From Arbacia lixula (taxonomy: Eukaryota; Echinodermata; Echinoidea; Arbacioida; Arbaciidae), in the NCBI GenBank assembly GCA_963669155.1, contig OZ022596.1, forward strand, positions 7,805,020 to 7,869,019: a stretch of DNA of 64,000 bases. Direction: 5' to 3'. Under the pieces are notes generated by a model that was not told the DNA's origin, ran no database searches, and saw nothing but the letters and a program-made list of their open reading frames with translations. The position numbers and the translations under genes are program-made. This document shows positions 10,077 to 22,385 of this stretch, piece by piece (positions within the stretch are counted from its first letter, which is position 1; every line of letters starts with the position of its first letter).

Positions 10077-13000
10077 ATGGCTCGTTTGGTCACGACGGCC
10101 CAAATTATCTCGATTTTGTGGCTGTTTGCCGTCTCTGGGGCTTTTGGAAGCCGAGCGGAGCCTCGAGCACACTACTCGCCGAAACCGTGGTGGACGAATT
10201 CGATTGATGGGCGGTTCAAGCAGAAAGCTGCAGCTGATTGTCCGTGTAGCAATCCAACATGGTGTGAGACCGTGAAGACAACGAGGGAGAAAGAGGTTTG
10301 TTTTTCTCTTAATATTTCTGATTACATTATATATTACATTACTAACTAGGCTATAGTTTTTTGAGATACTGTACAATTTTGTTTTTATACTGTACATGCA
10401 AAAACAAGTTAGAGGATACACTCGATAGAGACAGTGTCATGCAGCGCAGTGGTGAGTGATAACCTGAGTCATAATTCATAAAGGGAAGTGGAAGAAGAAA
10501 ATTAATTCATACCAAACTTGCATGAGGTGTATGCAGTGCTAGTTCATAACTGTATCCACGGCAGCCTACACGGCTATGTAGCCACGGGTTACTGTGATCA
10601 GCCCGCAGGCATTGGTGCAAGAGAGTCGAGATTAGCAATGGTTATTTTAGAAAATATCATCAGTTATATTGCTCAGAACTTTAAGCTATTGAACACACTT
10701 ACGGAGAATACATACATGAATACTTCTGCAGTTGGGTCAAAGATTAATTTCATCCATGATGTTTTTTTTTTCCTGTAAATGAACCATAGTACGGTGGTCA
10801 GAATTAATGCAGCTGCGATACGAAGATTGCAGACTTTTCGAAGTTTATGCGCATGTGCCAGTTCTCTATACGATTCGTGTGTCTTACATTTTTGATAACA
10901 ATCCATTACCGTAGCACTCTTTTCAGATCATTGTTTTTTTCTTTTTTCATAATTATTGGAAAAGATTTTATATTCTTATTTTTATTTCATTGTATTTGAA
11001 ACTTTATTTTTTGGGATTAATTATATTTTGCATATTTATGTTTGTCCATGATTTGTTTTCAACGCCACCCCGCTGAGCTAGACCTTAGTGATGGTGGTGC
11101 ACAGTATTCGGAAAGTTGGAAGATTCGGCCCTATTTCTCTTACAAAATCCTTGATCCGCCACTGAAGTTTATAACATAGTTCTAATTTAATGATATTTTG
11201 GTCACTTTAAACATCAAAATTAATGCAAATTAGGTTGATAATTTGCACAATCAAAACAATAAAAATCACTTTTCTCATGCATATTCATCAATAGTGCTAA
11301 ATACGGTCATCATCATGAATATTATTTTGCGCATGCGTACAAAGTCATTAAACAGCCAAGATGGCAGTCTGGAAGGACCTTGTTTTGTTAGACCATGGTT
11401 AGACAGACACATGAAGAGGAAATTGGTAACGTTACTCAATATTTTCCATCATTTTCATACTTCGGACATATGGAAGTTACATTCAACCATTCATATGTGA
11501 TAAATATACTTTAAATTAGTAATTCATCCATGTGCACGGGTCGATTATTCATTAGTAGTCGCACCCGACATGCAAGGAAATCGGGGGCAAGCCCTCAGGA
11601 CGCTCCCGCTGCGCAGGAGCAGTCCCGGGGCTAAGCCACAGGTAGCTAGCCGCGTAGCAGTCCCGGGGCTAGGGCCTAAACGGACACTAATGCAGACCTA
11701 GAAATCCCTTTTTTGGACGAATTCAACTGCAAAAAAGCTGTGTAGGGTAAGGGTCAGTGTTAGGTTTAGAATTATGTTTAGGGTTAGGGTCAGGGTTAGC
11801 TTTGGGCTTCAAATTAATAAAATACATTCAAACCTGTCTTAGCGGCCACCTGTCTATAGAAGCCAACCTGTCTATAGTGGCCGCTAAAATATTCCCCCGG
11901 AGAGAGATCATGTGTTAAAGAACCTGTCTATAAAGGCCACAATGTGTGTTCCCCTTGGGTGGCCACTATAGACAGGTTTCACTGTAAGTGCTAAAGTGTG
12001 GATACACTTATGAACTAGCGCCATTTGGGGGGGGGGGGGAATTTCATTGGACAGCAATTCTCCTCATTTTGATGGTTTCTTTGATGAATTAACAGATCAA
12101 ACTCAATCAAGTTCGGTTAGGGTTACACTTCGGACTAGAAAAAGGTATGGGCTTAATATATGAAGTTAGGGTAGGATAGGCTTAAGTAAGGTAAATTTGA
12201 TTTGAGAGCAGTTTTGTGGCCTTAAAATTGCAGAAACCAATTTTTTTTTATTGTGTCATTGTGCTGCATCTCTCAGCTACAACACAGGTTTCAATGACTT
12301 TTCAGTGTGAAGAAGACTATAAATTCCCCCCAAACAAAGACTCTAGATATTCCAGATTCTGACCCTAACTGAAGTGAGATTATGATTCTAACATTAGTTG
12401 CTGATCAGGCACAATGAAATCATTATAGAACTGCTTGTTGAACTTATAGCCTTGAACATGTATGCATTTCTGAAAAAAAAAATGTGAAAAGGCTCTCAAT
12501 GGCTATTTATTTGTCCCTTTTTCTTTCTTAGATCTTTATATTTTCAGTCTCATCACACAATTGGCAACACTATGACTGGGAGCACATCACAACAATTGCT
12601 ATGTTCGGCTACTACGACCCAGACCTCATGTGCTATGCTCACTCAAGAGGGGTTCGTGTTGTGTCATTGGGTAAGAAGTCTGTTTAAGGGTACAATGTTG
12701 GGGCAAAAGGATTTAAAACCGATACTTCCACTAACTAGTCTCACGGCATCTTGCCTCTGGAATACTACTGCCATCAGTAAAGTGGAATAAATCTCTTCCA
12801 GCCCTTTCTTTTCCCCATAAATTGGTCAAATATGTTTCGAAAGAATATGTAGTCACATTATCAGAATGCTTTAGGACTTTCTAAATCGTAAGTTTACTCT
12901 CACCAAAAAAACAACTTTTTATGATTATAAATTATTTTTATTTTGCTGCTTCTCCTCATAAAACATTAAGTTCTTTGAATAGACTTCTGTCAAACTGGGG

Positions 13001-16000
13001 ATTCCTGTCCTCATGGGAACTTCTGGGGTGGTATTCCAGAACGATCTTAAGTGCTCACTTAGGAGAAATCTTATCCAAGTCTAAGATTCTCCTAAATGGT
13101 ATTCCAGAACGATCTTTTAAAAGTTTTCTCCTTAGTCTGCTCTTAACTTTTCTCCTCGGTTCTCTCTTATCTTTATGCAAATGCATGCAAATCATAAAGT
13201 TGGGAGGGTTAGTATTCCAGAATGCGCGCAAGAGATGATTTAAGAAAAAAATTAAAACTAATTTAAGGAGAAAACTTACGAGAGCCTCCCCCTGTCTAAT
13301 TAGCCATTCATAACACACACAATATTAGAAAGAGCAACATTTATTTGCGTAAGCGTGTGTACATGATGGATGTGCGCGCACATAGTTGCGCGATCACAAA
13401 GTTAGGATCAATCCTAGGGGGAGGTCCCGATTAGATGCTGTGATTGTGATTGACTATTCATAAATGAAACACTTCCCTCCATTGGCTAATAAATGCGCTC
13501 TGGGTGGGGTCAAACCCTCCTTTATTTGCATTAAGAGAGTCCTAAGAGGACGTTCTGGAATACCAATTTCTTGCTCTCTTAGGCACCTCTTAAGCTGTGG
13601 ACTCAGGAGAAAACTTAAGAGAAAACTTAAGATTCATACCACTCCTGTCCTATTGGAGACTCATGAATACAAATACGACAGAGTGTTGGTTCCTAAGTAA
13701 TGTGTCATTATCTTAAAGGGTTACTAAATTAGAAAAATAAGTTCCCATTAATCTATGTAAAATTATCCACTAAAAATTTTTTGAAAAAACGTACGCCTCC
13801 AGTGATGTATGAGAAGTCAAAATTCCATAGATTGCACGGAAGTCAACAATAGACCATTTTCGTAATGTATTCACGACTTTTCCCCTAACTGCGTAGTAAC
13901 GCGTTATTGTATTCACCTGTATCTTGTCATTCAGATTCAATGGATGTAATGCACTTTGAATCTATTAGTTGTTGCTACTGAGACAAACCTCGGACAAGCT
14001 TTGGGGTTCACATTGGTAACGTATTGTTTGAATGGCGTGAATAAAACATTTTATTTACGCCGTTGGCATTTATGGCATTTTGACTTCTCATACGTCACTG
14101 GAGGCGTGGGTTTTTTTCAAATCATCGTCAAAACGAGAGTTTGTTGCGGCAAGTGAATGTGAAATTCGTTTTTAGTGGATAATTTTACATAGATTGGTGG
14201 GAACTTATTTTTCTAATTTAGTAACCCTTTAAGTCAAGCAGTCACTTGGTGGATAATGTAGCTGCCTGGTAAGCAGTAGATCCAGGTTCAAGTTCTGCGT
14301 CATCTTTTTTTCTCTGTTTCTTTTCCTAACAGATTGATCAATCAGCCTTATTACGTTGGAAATTAGCGATGAAACAATCATTATAATCATGTGTCTTCCC
14401 ATTGTCCAGGTGAGTTCTCGGCCAAGCTCTTGACCAACACCACTGCCCAGGTGGAGTGGGTCATGAAGGCAGTCAAGGACGCGATTGACCATCACCTGGA
14501 CGGAATCAATCTGGACATTGAGATACCGGTGTCCAAGAGTGATGCCCATCTACTGACCGCTTTGGTGCAGATGACCACTAAGGTCTTTAAGGACTCCATC
14601 CCTGGTTCGCAGGTAGGCTATGGCCAAGAGGGAAAGACACTTCTGTTTTGCCGGGCTTGGTGGTGGAGGGTGGGGTGTGGGGGGGGGGGGCTTAATTCCA
14701 TTAAGCCTGGTTTCCAGGCTGTTAAACATTCTGCCCTACTCTGACAAAAGGAAGCAAGTGACAAATCACTAAAATGTGGGGTTTTGGTATTTTTCGATTG
14801 TACCCAGCATTCCCTACATATGGTCAAAATCTAGACAAGAAATATTCATCTTGCTGCAAGATATTTTAATTCTAACATGATGTGGTGTTGCACTGATGCC
14901 AATGCAATTAACAGACACACTTTGCTCATTTACAAGAAAAGACTCTGTTGTTAGTTGCTTCCTTTTGTCAGAGTAGGGCAGCGTTGCTGATCTAAATTCA
15001 ACAATAGACTCTTACTGTATCATTTTCCTCTTTTCTCAGTCTGCCATTGTTGACACTGTTGACTTTGTCCTTGACTTTGACACTTTTGACTTTGTCTTTG
15101 ACATTGACACTTTTGACTTTGTCTTTGACATTGACGCTGTCATTGACTTTGTCATTCAAAGGTAACTTTTGATGTTGGATGGTCGCCAGACTGTGTTGAC
15201 CTGAGATGTTACGATTATAAAGCCATCGCTGACACAGTTGACTTTGTCTTTGTGATGTCCTATGATGAGCAAAGTCAGATATATGGTGACTGCATCGCCA
15301 TGGCGAATTCTCCATATAATAAGACTGCGCAAGGTATCAATTCTTTCAATTGTTCATGAGTCTGTCTGCATGATTTTGTCCAGGAAGCCTTATTTATAAT
15401 GCATTCACAACAACATTTTATGCAATCTACATGTATTTTATCAATCATTTTGAATGGGTGGAGGGCACCCTGGATCTTTAAGTTGTTGCTAGACAGACAA
15501 ACCTCAGATAAGCTTTAGGGTTAGCATTAGTATTGTTGGAATGAAGTACATAAAATTTGCATCTATAGTGATCTATGTTGTTGCAGTAAGGTTGCAACTT
15601 TTAAAAGTGGTCACAGATTTTTTTTAAGAGTTTCAAGTGGCTCAGAGGCGGTCAGAATAGGGTTTAATGTGGGCCCTGATTGAATGAGATTGTAACAGGA
15701 GTATTTACGCCATTGTGCTTGACAATAAAACATTTCATCCTGACTTCCTTCTTTTATCAATGTCAATGCTAGGTGTGGAGGCATTCTTGAAGCTTAATAT
15801 TTCCTCTGACAAGCTGGTTCTTGGAGTGCCATGGTACGGCTATGTTTACCCCTGCATCACTCTCTCAAAGGTAGGTACAATGCTGGATTCCTAGAACCAT
15901 GCGAAACAAGGATTAGCATAGAGTGCCAAAGTGGTGTCGTCATACTCATTGTTAAGCCGGCTTTTGACCCTAAGCAACATCATTCAAGTGAGACTTTCGC

Positions 16001-19000
16001 TGGTCCAGCAGTATCTAGTGGGCTAGTGTCGGTCACTCCCTTCGTCCCAAGTCCCTGCTGTGATCATTGTTGTTTCATTTCATTTCATTTATTTCCACAC
16101 GTAAAAAAACATACAAAATATAAAGAAATAGACAAACATTAACTTACATAGTGGCGGAATCATTAAGGAAGTTACAAAAACTTGTATGAAATGACACCGT
16201 TACAAAAAAAACAAAGAACAAAACATTACGATACAGCAAAAGTTAGCAAAACGAGCTCTAGCCTTGTAGTTTAGAATGGAATGTTTTAACAACTTGCTCA
16301 TAAGTCATAAGCACGTGACTTGGGGGTGACGTGACTTGGGTGTTATTGTCCAAGACGATTTGCGTTTGAATACTCACATTGATAATATTTGTAAATCGGC
16401 GGCCAAGGGACTATATAGGATTGGGAAGATCAGACATTTTTTGGATAAAGCGACCACAGAGAGGCTTGTTCACGCATTTATATTTAGTTACTTAGATTTC
16501 AATAATGGTCTGTTTCTGGGAATCTCTGAGACTCAACTAAATAAACTCCAACGTGTACAGAATTCAGCGGCAAGGCTTGTAACGCGAAAAAGGAAATTTG
16601 AACATATAACTCCAATCCTACGTAGTCTCCACTGGCTCCCGATAAGGGCTCGTGTTCAATTTAAAATCCTCACTCTTGTATTCAAATGCTTATGTGGAAA
16701 TGCTCCTGTCTATCTTACTGAACTCATCAAACCATACCAGCCTACTCGAAATCTTCGTTCTCAATCAAAAAATCTTCTTTCTGAAATTCGTGTTAAATCT
16801 AAGACATTCGGTGATAGAGCTTTTGCAAATACGGCACCCAAATTATGGAATAACCTTCCCCAAGGCATTAGATCATTGACAGACTTCGATCAATTCAAAT
16901 CAAAACTAAAGACGTATCTGTTTGATAATTATTAGTTATTTTCAAATTTTCAAATTCTCACATAATCAATTTTTACTTTCACACGCATAGAGACTATTTG
17001 AATGGTATTATGCGTCTCTAAGAATTGAATATTATTATTATTATTATTATATGACGATGTCACACTCTGATACTCTATTGCGAAACATGCTTCTTTAAGG
17101 TATAGTTTAGCCTTAAGTTGAGTTACCGGTAGTTGCAATTAAAGCAGAACCATGGAAGAAACATATTAGTGGAGTTTTGTTGAAAAGTGGTCAAAAGATA
17201 GGAAAGATATAATTGCTTTAAAATTTGATTTCGTTATGTCACCTGCGAGATGCACTCCTATATGTTGTATAGTACTTTTTCTGTTAATTGCCATTTTTCT
17301 GTTCTTTGATTAAGGAATATATTCTTTTCATAACGGTATGTGTAAAAATATGTGTCTGATAATATATCTAACGCACAGATGATGTGATGAATATTCAAGA
17401 AAATTCCCCTCAAAATTATACACAACATGTGGGAGAGCACCTTGCGCATGACATCACAAAATATATAATTTAAAGGGTTACTAAATTAGAAAAATTAGTC
17501 CCCACTAATCTATTAGTTTGCCGCAATAAAGTCTCATTTTAACAAAAATTTGAAGAAAAAAAACGCACTCTTCCAGTGACGTATGAGAAGTCAAAATGCC
17601 ATAAATGCCAACAGCGTAAATGAAATATTTTATTCATGCCATTCAAACAATACGTTACCAATGGGAACCCCAAAGCTGGTCCGAGCTTTGTCTGAGTAGC
17701 AACAACTAATAGATTCAAAGAGCATTCCATCCATTGAATCCGAATGACAAGATATAGGTGAATGCAATAACGCGTTACTACGCAGTTAGGGGGAAAGTGG
17801 TGAATACATTACAAAAATGGTCTATTGTTAACTTCCATACAATCTCTGGAATTTTGACTTCTCATACGTCACTGGAGGCGTACGTTTTTTCAAATTTTTG
17901 TCAAAATGAGACTTTATTGCGGCAAACAAATGTGAAATTTGTTTCTAGTGGATAATTTTACATAGATTAGTGGGAACTTATTTTTCTAACTTAGTAACAC
18001 TTTTAAGTCAAATAGCTTTCTTTTCCTTAGACCGATTTCCATCAAACCTTCACTGATATGTTTCTTTTATCAGAACCAACTTAGCTTCAGGGTGGACTAT
18101 CCCTTTAACTGTTAACCTCTTGTATGTCAGCCGTAGTACTGCTCTATGATCTTGAAAAGAAGCTTCTATTGGCTAGTTACCCCATTCCGTACTGAGCCCA
18201 CTATTGGCTTTTCTCCACTCGGGTATGTAGCAGTGCGACTTCTGCATAATCTGCTGTACGGACAATAGACAACAGGCCGTGAATTAACTTCAAGTCTCTT
18301 ACGGAGTACAATTAAGTCAGACCCCTTTGGTCACTGCAGGTCCATGGCAAATTTTACATCCTAACTTGACCAGGGTGCAAGAAGCCAGAAAATCTAACTG
18401 TGAGCAATGGGTGAAGGGCTGATGCTCTAAGTGAGTACTTTGGCACTGGTTTTAATTTGTTCGCACACAAGAATTAAATGCACAGGAATCTTGAAAGCAT
18501 ATTGATCTGAGTAAAACCTAAGCAGCTAGAGAAAGGAAAATAATGTTAGGTTCATTAAGTCTTGAGAATTGTGGAGCAGTGTCATGGAACAATTTCCGGA
18601 ATTCTAATTTTAGCGTCATATGCTGAGTTGATGTATATGAAGTGGCAAGTAAGCCAACTGGTAGTAGACCAAATGGATATTGGACTGCATGGTCATAGGC
18701 TAAAACGGTCTCCTCATTTTTGTCCTCCTCCTTCTCCTCCTCCTCCTCCTCCTCCTCCCCCTTCTTTCCCACCTCCTCATCTTCTCTCCTTCTCCTCTCT
18801 TCTTTCTCATCTTCTTCCTCCTACTCCTACTCTTCCTCCTCCTCCTCCTCCTCCACCTCCTCCCCCTCCTCCCCTCCTCCTCCTCCTCCTCCTCCTCCTC
18901 TTCCACCTCTTTCTCCTCCCCTTCTTTCTCCTCCACCTCCTCCTCTCTTCTTTCTTCTCCTCCTCCACAACCTCCTCTTCTTTTTTTGTCCTCCTTCTCT

Positions 19001-19918
19001 CCTCTTTCTCAATCTCCTCCTCCTCCCCCCCCCCCTCCTATCCTCCTCCTCCTCCTCCTTCTTCTCCTCCTCCTCCTCTTCCTCCACCGCCTCCTTCATC
19101 ACAGAGTGATGTCTGCTCGATCCGTAAGGTCCCGTTCCGAGGAGTGAATTGCAGTGATGCGGCTGGCTCTCAGTTGGACTATGGTAGTCTCGTGAAGCTC
19201 CTGGCTATCAACTCCACCTCCGGCAGAAAATGGAGCGATGAGTACAAAGCGCCATACTTTGACTTCAAGGTATTGTATAAGCCGATATTTCTCCATACAG
19301 ATATTTCCGCGAGTGAAGGGGTCTCAGTGAGTCAAAATAAAATGAGAAATGAATGGATGAATGAATGAAAGTAACAAAATAAATCAAAAACGAAATCTGA
19401 ATTGAAATGAGATGAAATGAATTAAAGTGAAATGAAATTGATTGTAAATAAAGGCATCACAATGAACTGAAATGATTTTTATATCAATTGAAATGAATTG
19501 AACTGATTTTTTATGATTTGAAATGAGATGAAGTGAATTAAAATGAAACGACATTAATTGTAAATAAAGGCATCACAATTAACTGAAATGATTTTTATAT
19601 GAATTGAAATGAATTGAAATGATTTGTAATTACTCGAAATAAATTTTAACAAATTAAAATGAAATTTATTAAATTCTAATGAATTGATATATGGAATCCT
19701 AACTTCTCTCTCCCCAGAGCACCAAGACAGGTAACCAGACCCAGGTATGGTACGACGACCCTCAGAGTCTGACGCTCCGCTATAATTACGCTCAGAAGAT
19801 GGGTCTACGGGGGGTGGGGCCCTGGAATGGCGACACCCTTGACTACTCGGACGATCCCATCGCTAAGCAGGAGACGGAACAAATGTGGCAGGCCATGGCC
19901 AGCTTCTTATCCCCGTAA
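10077..19918 (+). CDS. CTBS: Di-N-acetylchitobiase (GH18), complete seven-exon gene
   Basis: Exons at 10077-10295, 12532-12670, 14410-14612, 15162-15333, 15773-15870, 19105-19269 and 19718-19918 join in phase to 398 codons plus stop; human CTBS is about 385 residues. The enzyme trims chitobiose from the reducing end of asparagine-linked glycans in lysosomes. Residues 1 to about 30 form a signal peptide (IISILWLFAVSGAFG core). DCPCSNPTWC matches the mature N-terminus of CTBS. The GH18 active site DGINLDIE is at about residues 150-157, with Glu157 as the acid. Other family marks are MCYAHSRGVRVV, VTFDVGWSPDC, VMSYDEQSQI, LVLGVPWYGY, VPFRGVNCSDAAG and QVWYDDPQSL. The ATG at 10077 was chosen because it opens the signal peptide. 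All splice sites are GT-AG. The large fifth intron holds a LINE fragment, nested MITEs and a polypyrimidine tract. Confidence 0.95.
11815..11990. repeat. Inverted-repeat element in CTBS intron 1
   Basis: Ends read AAACCTGTCTTAGCGGCCAC and GGCCACTATAGACAGGTTTC, which are complementary. AACCTGTCTATA repeats internally. A short TTAGGG-like patch (11765-11800) lies just before it. Confidence 0.65.
13028..13642. repeat. Inverted-repeat element with GGTATTCCAGAACG ends
   Basis: In CTBS intron 2. GTGGTATTCCAGAACGATCT at the left mirrors ACTTAAGATTCATACCAC at the right, with further inverted copies of GTATTCCAGAACG at about 13098 and 13548-13565. It is non-coding. Confidence 0.65.
13714..14235. repeat. 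TTAA inverted-repeat element (family C)
   Basis: About 520 bp with arms AAAGGGTTACTAAATTAGAA and TTCTAATTTAGTAACCCTTT and TTAA/TTAAG edges. It includes a family B segment at 13850-14070. A second copy at 17473-18006 lies in the same gene. Confidence 0.75.
14245..14312 (+). repeat. tRNA-like sequence, probable SINE head or tRNA pseudogene
   Basis: An A-box-like TTGGTGGATAATG, a hairpin CTGC-loop-GCAG and a B-box-like GGTTCAAGTTC stand in tRNA order. The acceptor arms do not pair well, so it is not called a functional tRNA. Confidence 0.4.
14731..14981. repeat. MITE with CTGCCCTACTCTGACAAAAG ends (family D)
   Basis: The 27-bp termini are perfect inverted repeats (the right end reads CTTTTGTCAGAGTAGGGCAG). 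The element is 251 bp in CTBS intron 3. Homologous copies lie at about 39190-39423 and 61837-62077 inside the large duplication. Confidence 0.8.
15035..15158. repeat. Minisatellite resembling CTBS exon 4 coding sequence
   Basis: Tandem units of about 27-33 bp (GACACTTTTGACTTTGTCTT type) end right at the exon 4 acceptor. They resemble GACACAGTTGACTTTGTCTT at 15231-15251 of the exon, which encodes DTVDFVF. The array probably expanded from that coding stretch; its pyrimidine-rich last unit also supplies the acceptor region. Confidence 0.7.
15385..15565. repeat. Diverged copy of interspersed family B
   Basis: AAGTTGTTGCTAGACAGACA, CTCAGATAAGCTTTAGGGTT and ATAATGCATTCAC occur in the family B order, within CTBS intron 4. 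Confidence 0.55.
16336..17050 (+). mobile_element. Non-LTR retrotransposon 3' fragment (RT C-terminal region)
   Basis: A 199-residue open frame (16336-16935) matches the end of LINE reverse transcriptases of the CR1/L2/Jockey type: SYLDFNNGLFLG, LQRVQNSAARLV, LHWLPIRARVQFKIL and LWNNLPQGIR. The catalytic YxDD part is missing, so it is 5'-truncated and inactive. It is in sense orientation within CTBS intron 5 and ends near an ATT microsatellite (17031-17049). It could only be transcribed as part of the CTBS intron. Confidence 0.88.
17095..18112. repeat. TTAA element (family A) interrupted by a second element
   Basis: The left arm TTAAGGTATAGTTTAGCCTT runs from 17095. The right arm, ending GGGTGGACTATCCCTTTAA, finishes at 18112. 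A family C element at 17473-18006 splits it. Confidence 0.75.
17473..18006. repeat. Family C TTAA element nested inside family A
   Basis: Arms AAAGGGTTACTAAATTAGAA (left) and TTCTAACTTAGTAACACTTT (right) lie at TTAA-like edges. The interior includes a family B segment in the opposite orientation to the 13714-14235 copy. Nesting shows that family C inserted after family A. Confidence 0.78.
18718..19098 (+). repeat. Long (TCC)n polypyrimidine tract next to CTBS exon 6
   Basis: About 380 bp of nearly pure pyrimidine on the + strand ends only a few bases before the acceptor at 19101-19104. It produces long proline/serine/leucine and Glu/Arg open frames that are not genes. Such homopurine-homopyrimidine tracts can form triplex DNA and slip during replication. 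Confidence 0.92.
19360..19690. repeat. AAATG-rich tandem sequence in CTBS intron 6
   Basis: Repeats of GAAATGAATTGAAATG type include a block of about 120 bp (AAATAAAGGCATCACAAT...) present twice, near 19447 and 19563. Confidence 0.7.
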
Positions 19919-20036
19919 TTAACTCTTTGTGTGCCTTGGAGAATGCTCATCTGTGGTGAATGTGTGTATTGATTATGCAAAATGTTTCAATGACGCAAAA
20001 AAGGTTAATCCTTTATGAGTCATTGTAGCATTTTAT

Positions 20037-20460
20037 ACACACAGATCTCATATCGGCATTCTGTCTGGTAAAGAAGAAGTTAAACTTATAGCGGTGATCA
20101 AACTGCTAAAATCTAGGTTATTGAGACATTTTTGCACATGTTGTACACAGATCTCATATCAGCATTATGTCTGGTAAAGAAGAAGTTCAACCTATAGCGG
20201 TGATCAAATTGCTAAAATCTAGGTTATTGAGACATTTTTGCACATGTTGTACACAGATCTCATATCGGCATGCTGTCAGGTAAAGAAGAAGTTTAATCCA
20301 TAGCGGTGATCAAATTGCTATAATAAAGGCCATTGAGGTATTTTTGCACATGGTGTACACAGATTTCATATACGATTAGCATTCTGTCTTGATAAAGACG
20401 AAGTTAAACCTAGAGCGATGATCAAATTGCTAGAATCTAAGCCATTGAGGCACAGATGTC
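20037..20460. repeat. 106-bp tandem repeat downstream of CTBS
   Basis: The phrase ACACAGAT(C/T)TCATAT starts at about 20039, 20145, 20251 and 20357, a period of 106 bp, with a partial last unit near 20450. It begins about 120 bp after the stop codon and is probably in the 3' UTR or just beyond it. Confidence 0.88.
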
Positions 20461-20464
20461 ATTG

Positions 20465-20830
20465 AGGAGCTTTTTTTCTCTCTAGCTTTCTCTCTCTCTG
20501 TCTTCCACAATGTCTCTCCATTCATTTATCTTCCACCCTCTTTCTCTTTCTCTCCATCTCTCTTTCACTTTCCTCCTTTTCTCTTTTTTTTTCTGAACTA
20601 TGTCATACTTACCTGGATTCTCTGCAAAAAGCCTTTTTTGGATTTTTGCAGTCCCTCCACCTTTCAAAACTACATTCGTGTATGCTCTACCCTCTTTTTT
20701 TCTCCTTTGCTTGATTGTTTACTCTTGCTTGTACTATTTAAATGTATGTTTTATGACTGTTTCTGTATTCACTTGTTTTTGATACAGTTATTTTTTTTCT
20801 GAATTTGGCAATAAATGAAATGAAATTGTG
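20465..20830 (+). repeat. CT-rich sequence with an AATAAA-bearing LINE-like tail
   Basis: CT-rich at 20470-20590. It ends GGCAATAAATGAAATGAAAT (AATAAA at 20810-20815), a tail style of CR1/L2-type elements. That AATAAA could also end the CTBS transcript. Confidence 0.4.
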
Positions 20831-21604
20831 TGTATTCTTTGGGTGTGGTGGTGGCGTAAATTAGTGAACCAGTCCACAAACTTTGACAATCGATGATCAA
20901 ACACCACCACTTATGTCCCTCAGCAAGGCATTTCATCCACATTGCTGCTCCGTACCTGGGAGAAAAATAGGTTCCTGTTACAATGTAGCATTTAACAGTA
21001 ATTATTTATGTGACGATCCACTGAGAAGCTCCATTATCATGTCTAATATCGTGTCTCTGAATCTCCACCAAACTGGATATTTTAATATGCAGTAATGTTG
21101 GTTTCTAGTATGAATATTGTTTTTATTATGTGATATAATGGTCATGGGTAAAAGTGACAATGGTCTTATGGATGTTTTTATATTGAGGAGAAGCTTCATT
21201 AAAATGGAGAGTGTAAATTATTTACAGGTGTTTATGTCCAATGTCACGTCATAAATGATGTATGAAGATGAAACATTGAAGAGGGAGACCAATTAATGGA
21301 GATAGAGAGACAGACAGAAAGACAGCACACCACGAGGAGCAGAGATAGACCAGAGAAAGACTACATGTATATTAAGACAATAAAGCAATCTCTTCCACCC
21401 CAACCCCCTAAGCATCAAAGAAACTTTTAAACAAAATAACTTGGCAAGATTGTTTGTACACTTCTGCATGAAAATGACATTGATTCTTTAAGTCGTGCAT
21501 GGGTGAGCACACATTAAGGTGAAAATGTCACTTTCCAAGAGTCAAATAAGTTACTTTGGGTGTCTGTGAAACAACATTGGCAAATTCTGTTTCTGGTGTA
21601 TGTT
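20831..21604. other. No gene or repeat recognised
   Basis: AT-rich intergenic sequence. Short open frames here have no recognisable protein character. Confidence 0.4.
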
Positions 21605-22385
21605 AACCCTAATACTATCGGGGGGGGGGCATTATGCCCCCCCCCCCCCCCCCTGTCGAAGTTTTGTCGGTACTTCCTAACGCCTCAATATTTCGAAACA
21701 AAATTTCTTGACTTTTTTCTCTGATCCTTCCCGCACATTTTGAAACCAAATTTATGGCGATCGGACCTACCATGCGGGTGTCAGATTACGTTTACCGAAC
21801 ACATGTCACTGAAATTTCGCTATTTCTCTATATGACTGTGTATAATCCTATGGATAAAATCAGGAGCTTTTCCAATTTATGTAAATACTTTTCTAATAAG
21901 TGTTATCATTGTTTCAAATATTTTTGAGCAATATAAAATGAAATGTGGTTGTAATTTTGTCAAATAGCAAAAAAAAACGCTTGACGAAAAACAAAGAAAT
22001 ACATAAGGAAATTGCAAAACAATAAAATACATAAGAAATAATTACCGCAACCTATCTTTTTCTTTCAAGAATTGATGAGGGAGTTATGAAAGACATTTGT
22101 ACCAAAAATTGCTATTCCTGAGGCTTTATTTAGTGAGAAATACCAAAATCTATGATTTCTCGCATAAATTAGCATAAATTAATTAGTTAAAAAAAAAAAT
22201 AAAAGGACTTTTGTAAATTACGCTATACAACTTTGTAGATTACATAATTCTTTACCCTTGTGCAAAATTTTGAGGCAATCGGGCGACCCATGGCCGAGAT
22301 CTCAGGGGGGGGGGGGCCATAATGCCCCCCCCCCCCCCCCCCCGGTAATAACAAGCTTTGAAATACCCCGGGAGTATTAGGGGTT
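21605..22385. repeat. Interspersed element with poly-G/poly-C hairpin ends (family E)
   Basis: Outer ends AACCCTAATACTATCGGGG and CCCCGGGAGTATTAGGGGTT are inverted repeats. Just inside each is a poly-G, GCATTATGCC or GCCATAATGCC, poly-C hairpin. Related copies are at 29465-30190 and, in part, 5395-5815. It is non-coding. Confidence 0.8.

Noticed and set aside
11765-11800. TTAGGG-like telomeric patch
   Set aside because: Only two or three imperfect units; also seen as CCCTAA at 43905-43935. Too short to call an interstitial telomere.
14998-15315. Minus-strand frame with VKVKDKV repeats
   Set aside because: Antisense of the CTBS intron 3 minisatellite and exon 4.
18562-19368. 268-residue open frame rich in Pro, Ser and Leu
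   Set aside because: It is the (TCC)n tract read through into CTBS exon 6; the opposite-strand Glu/Arg frames are the same artefact.
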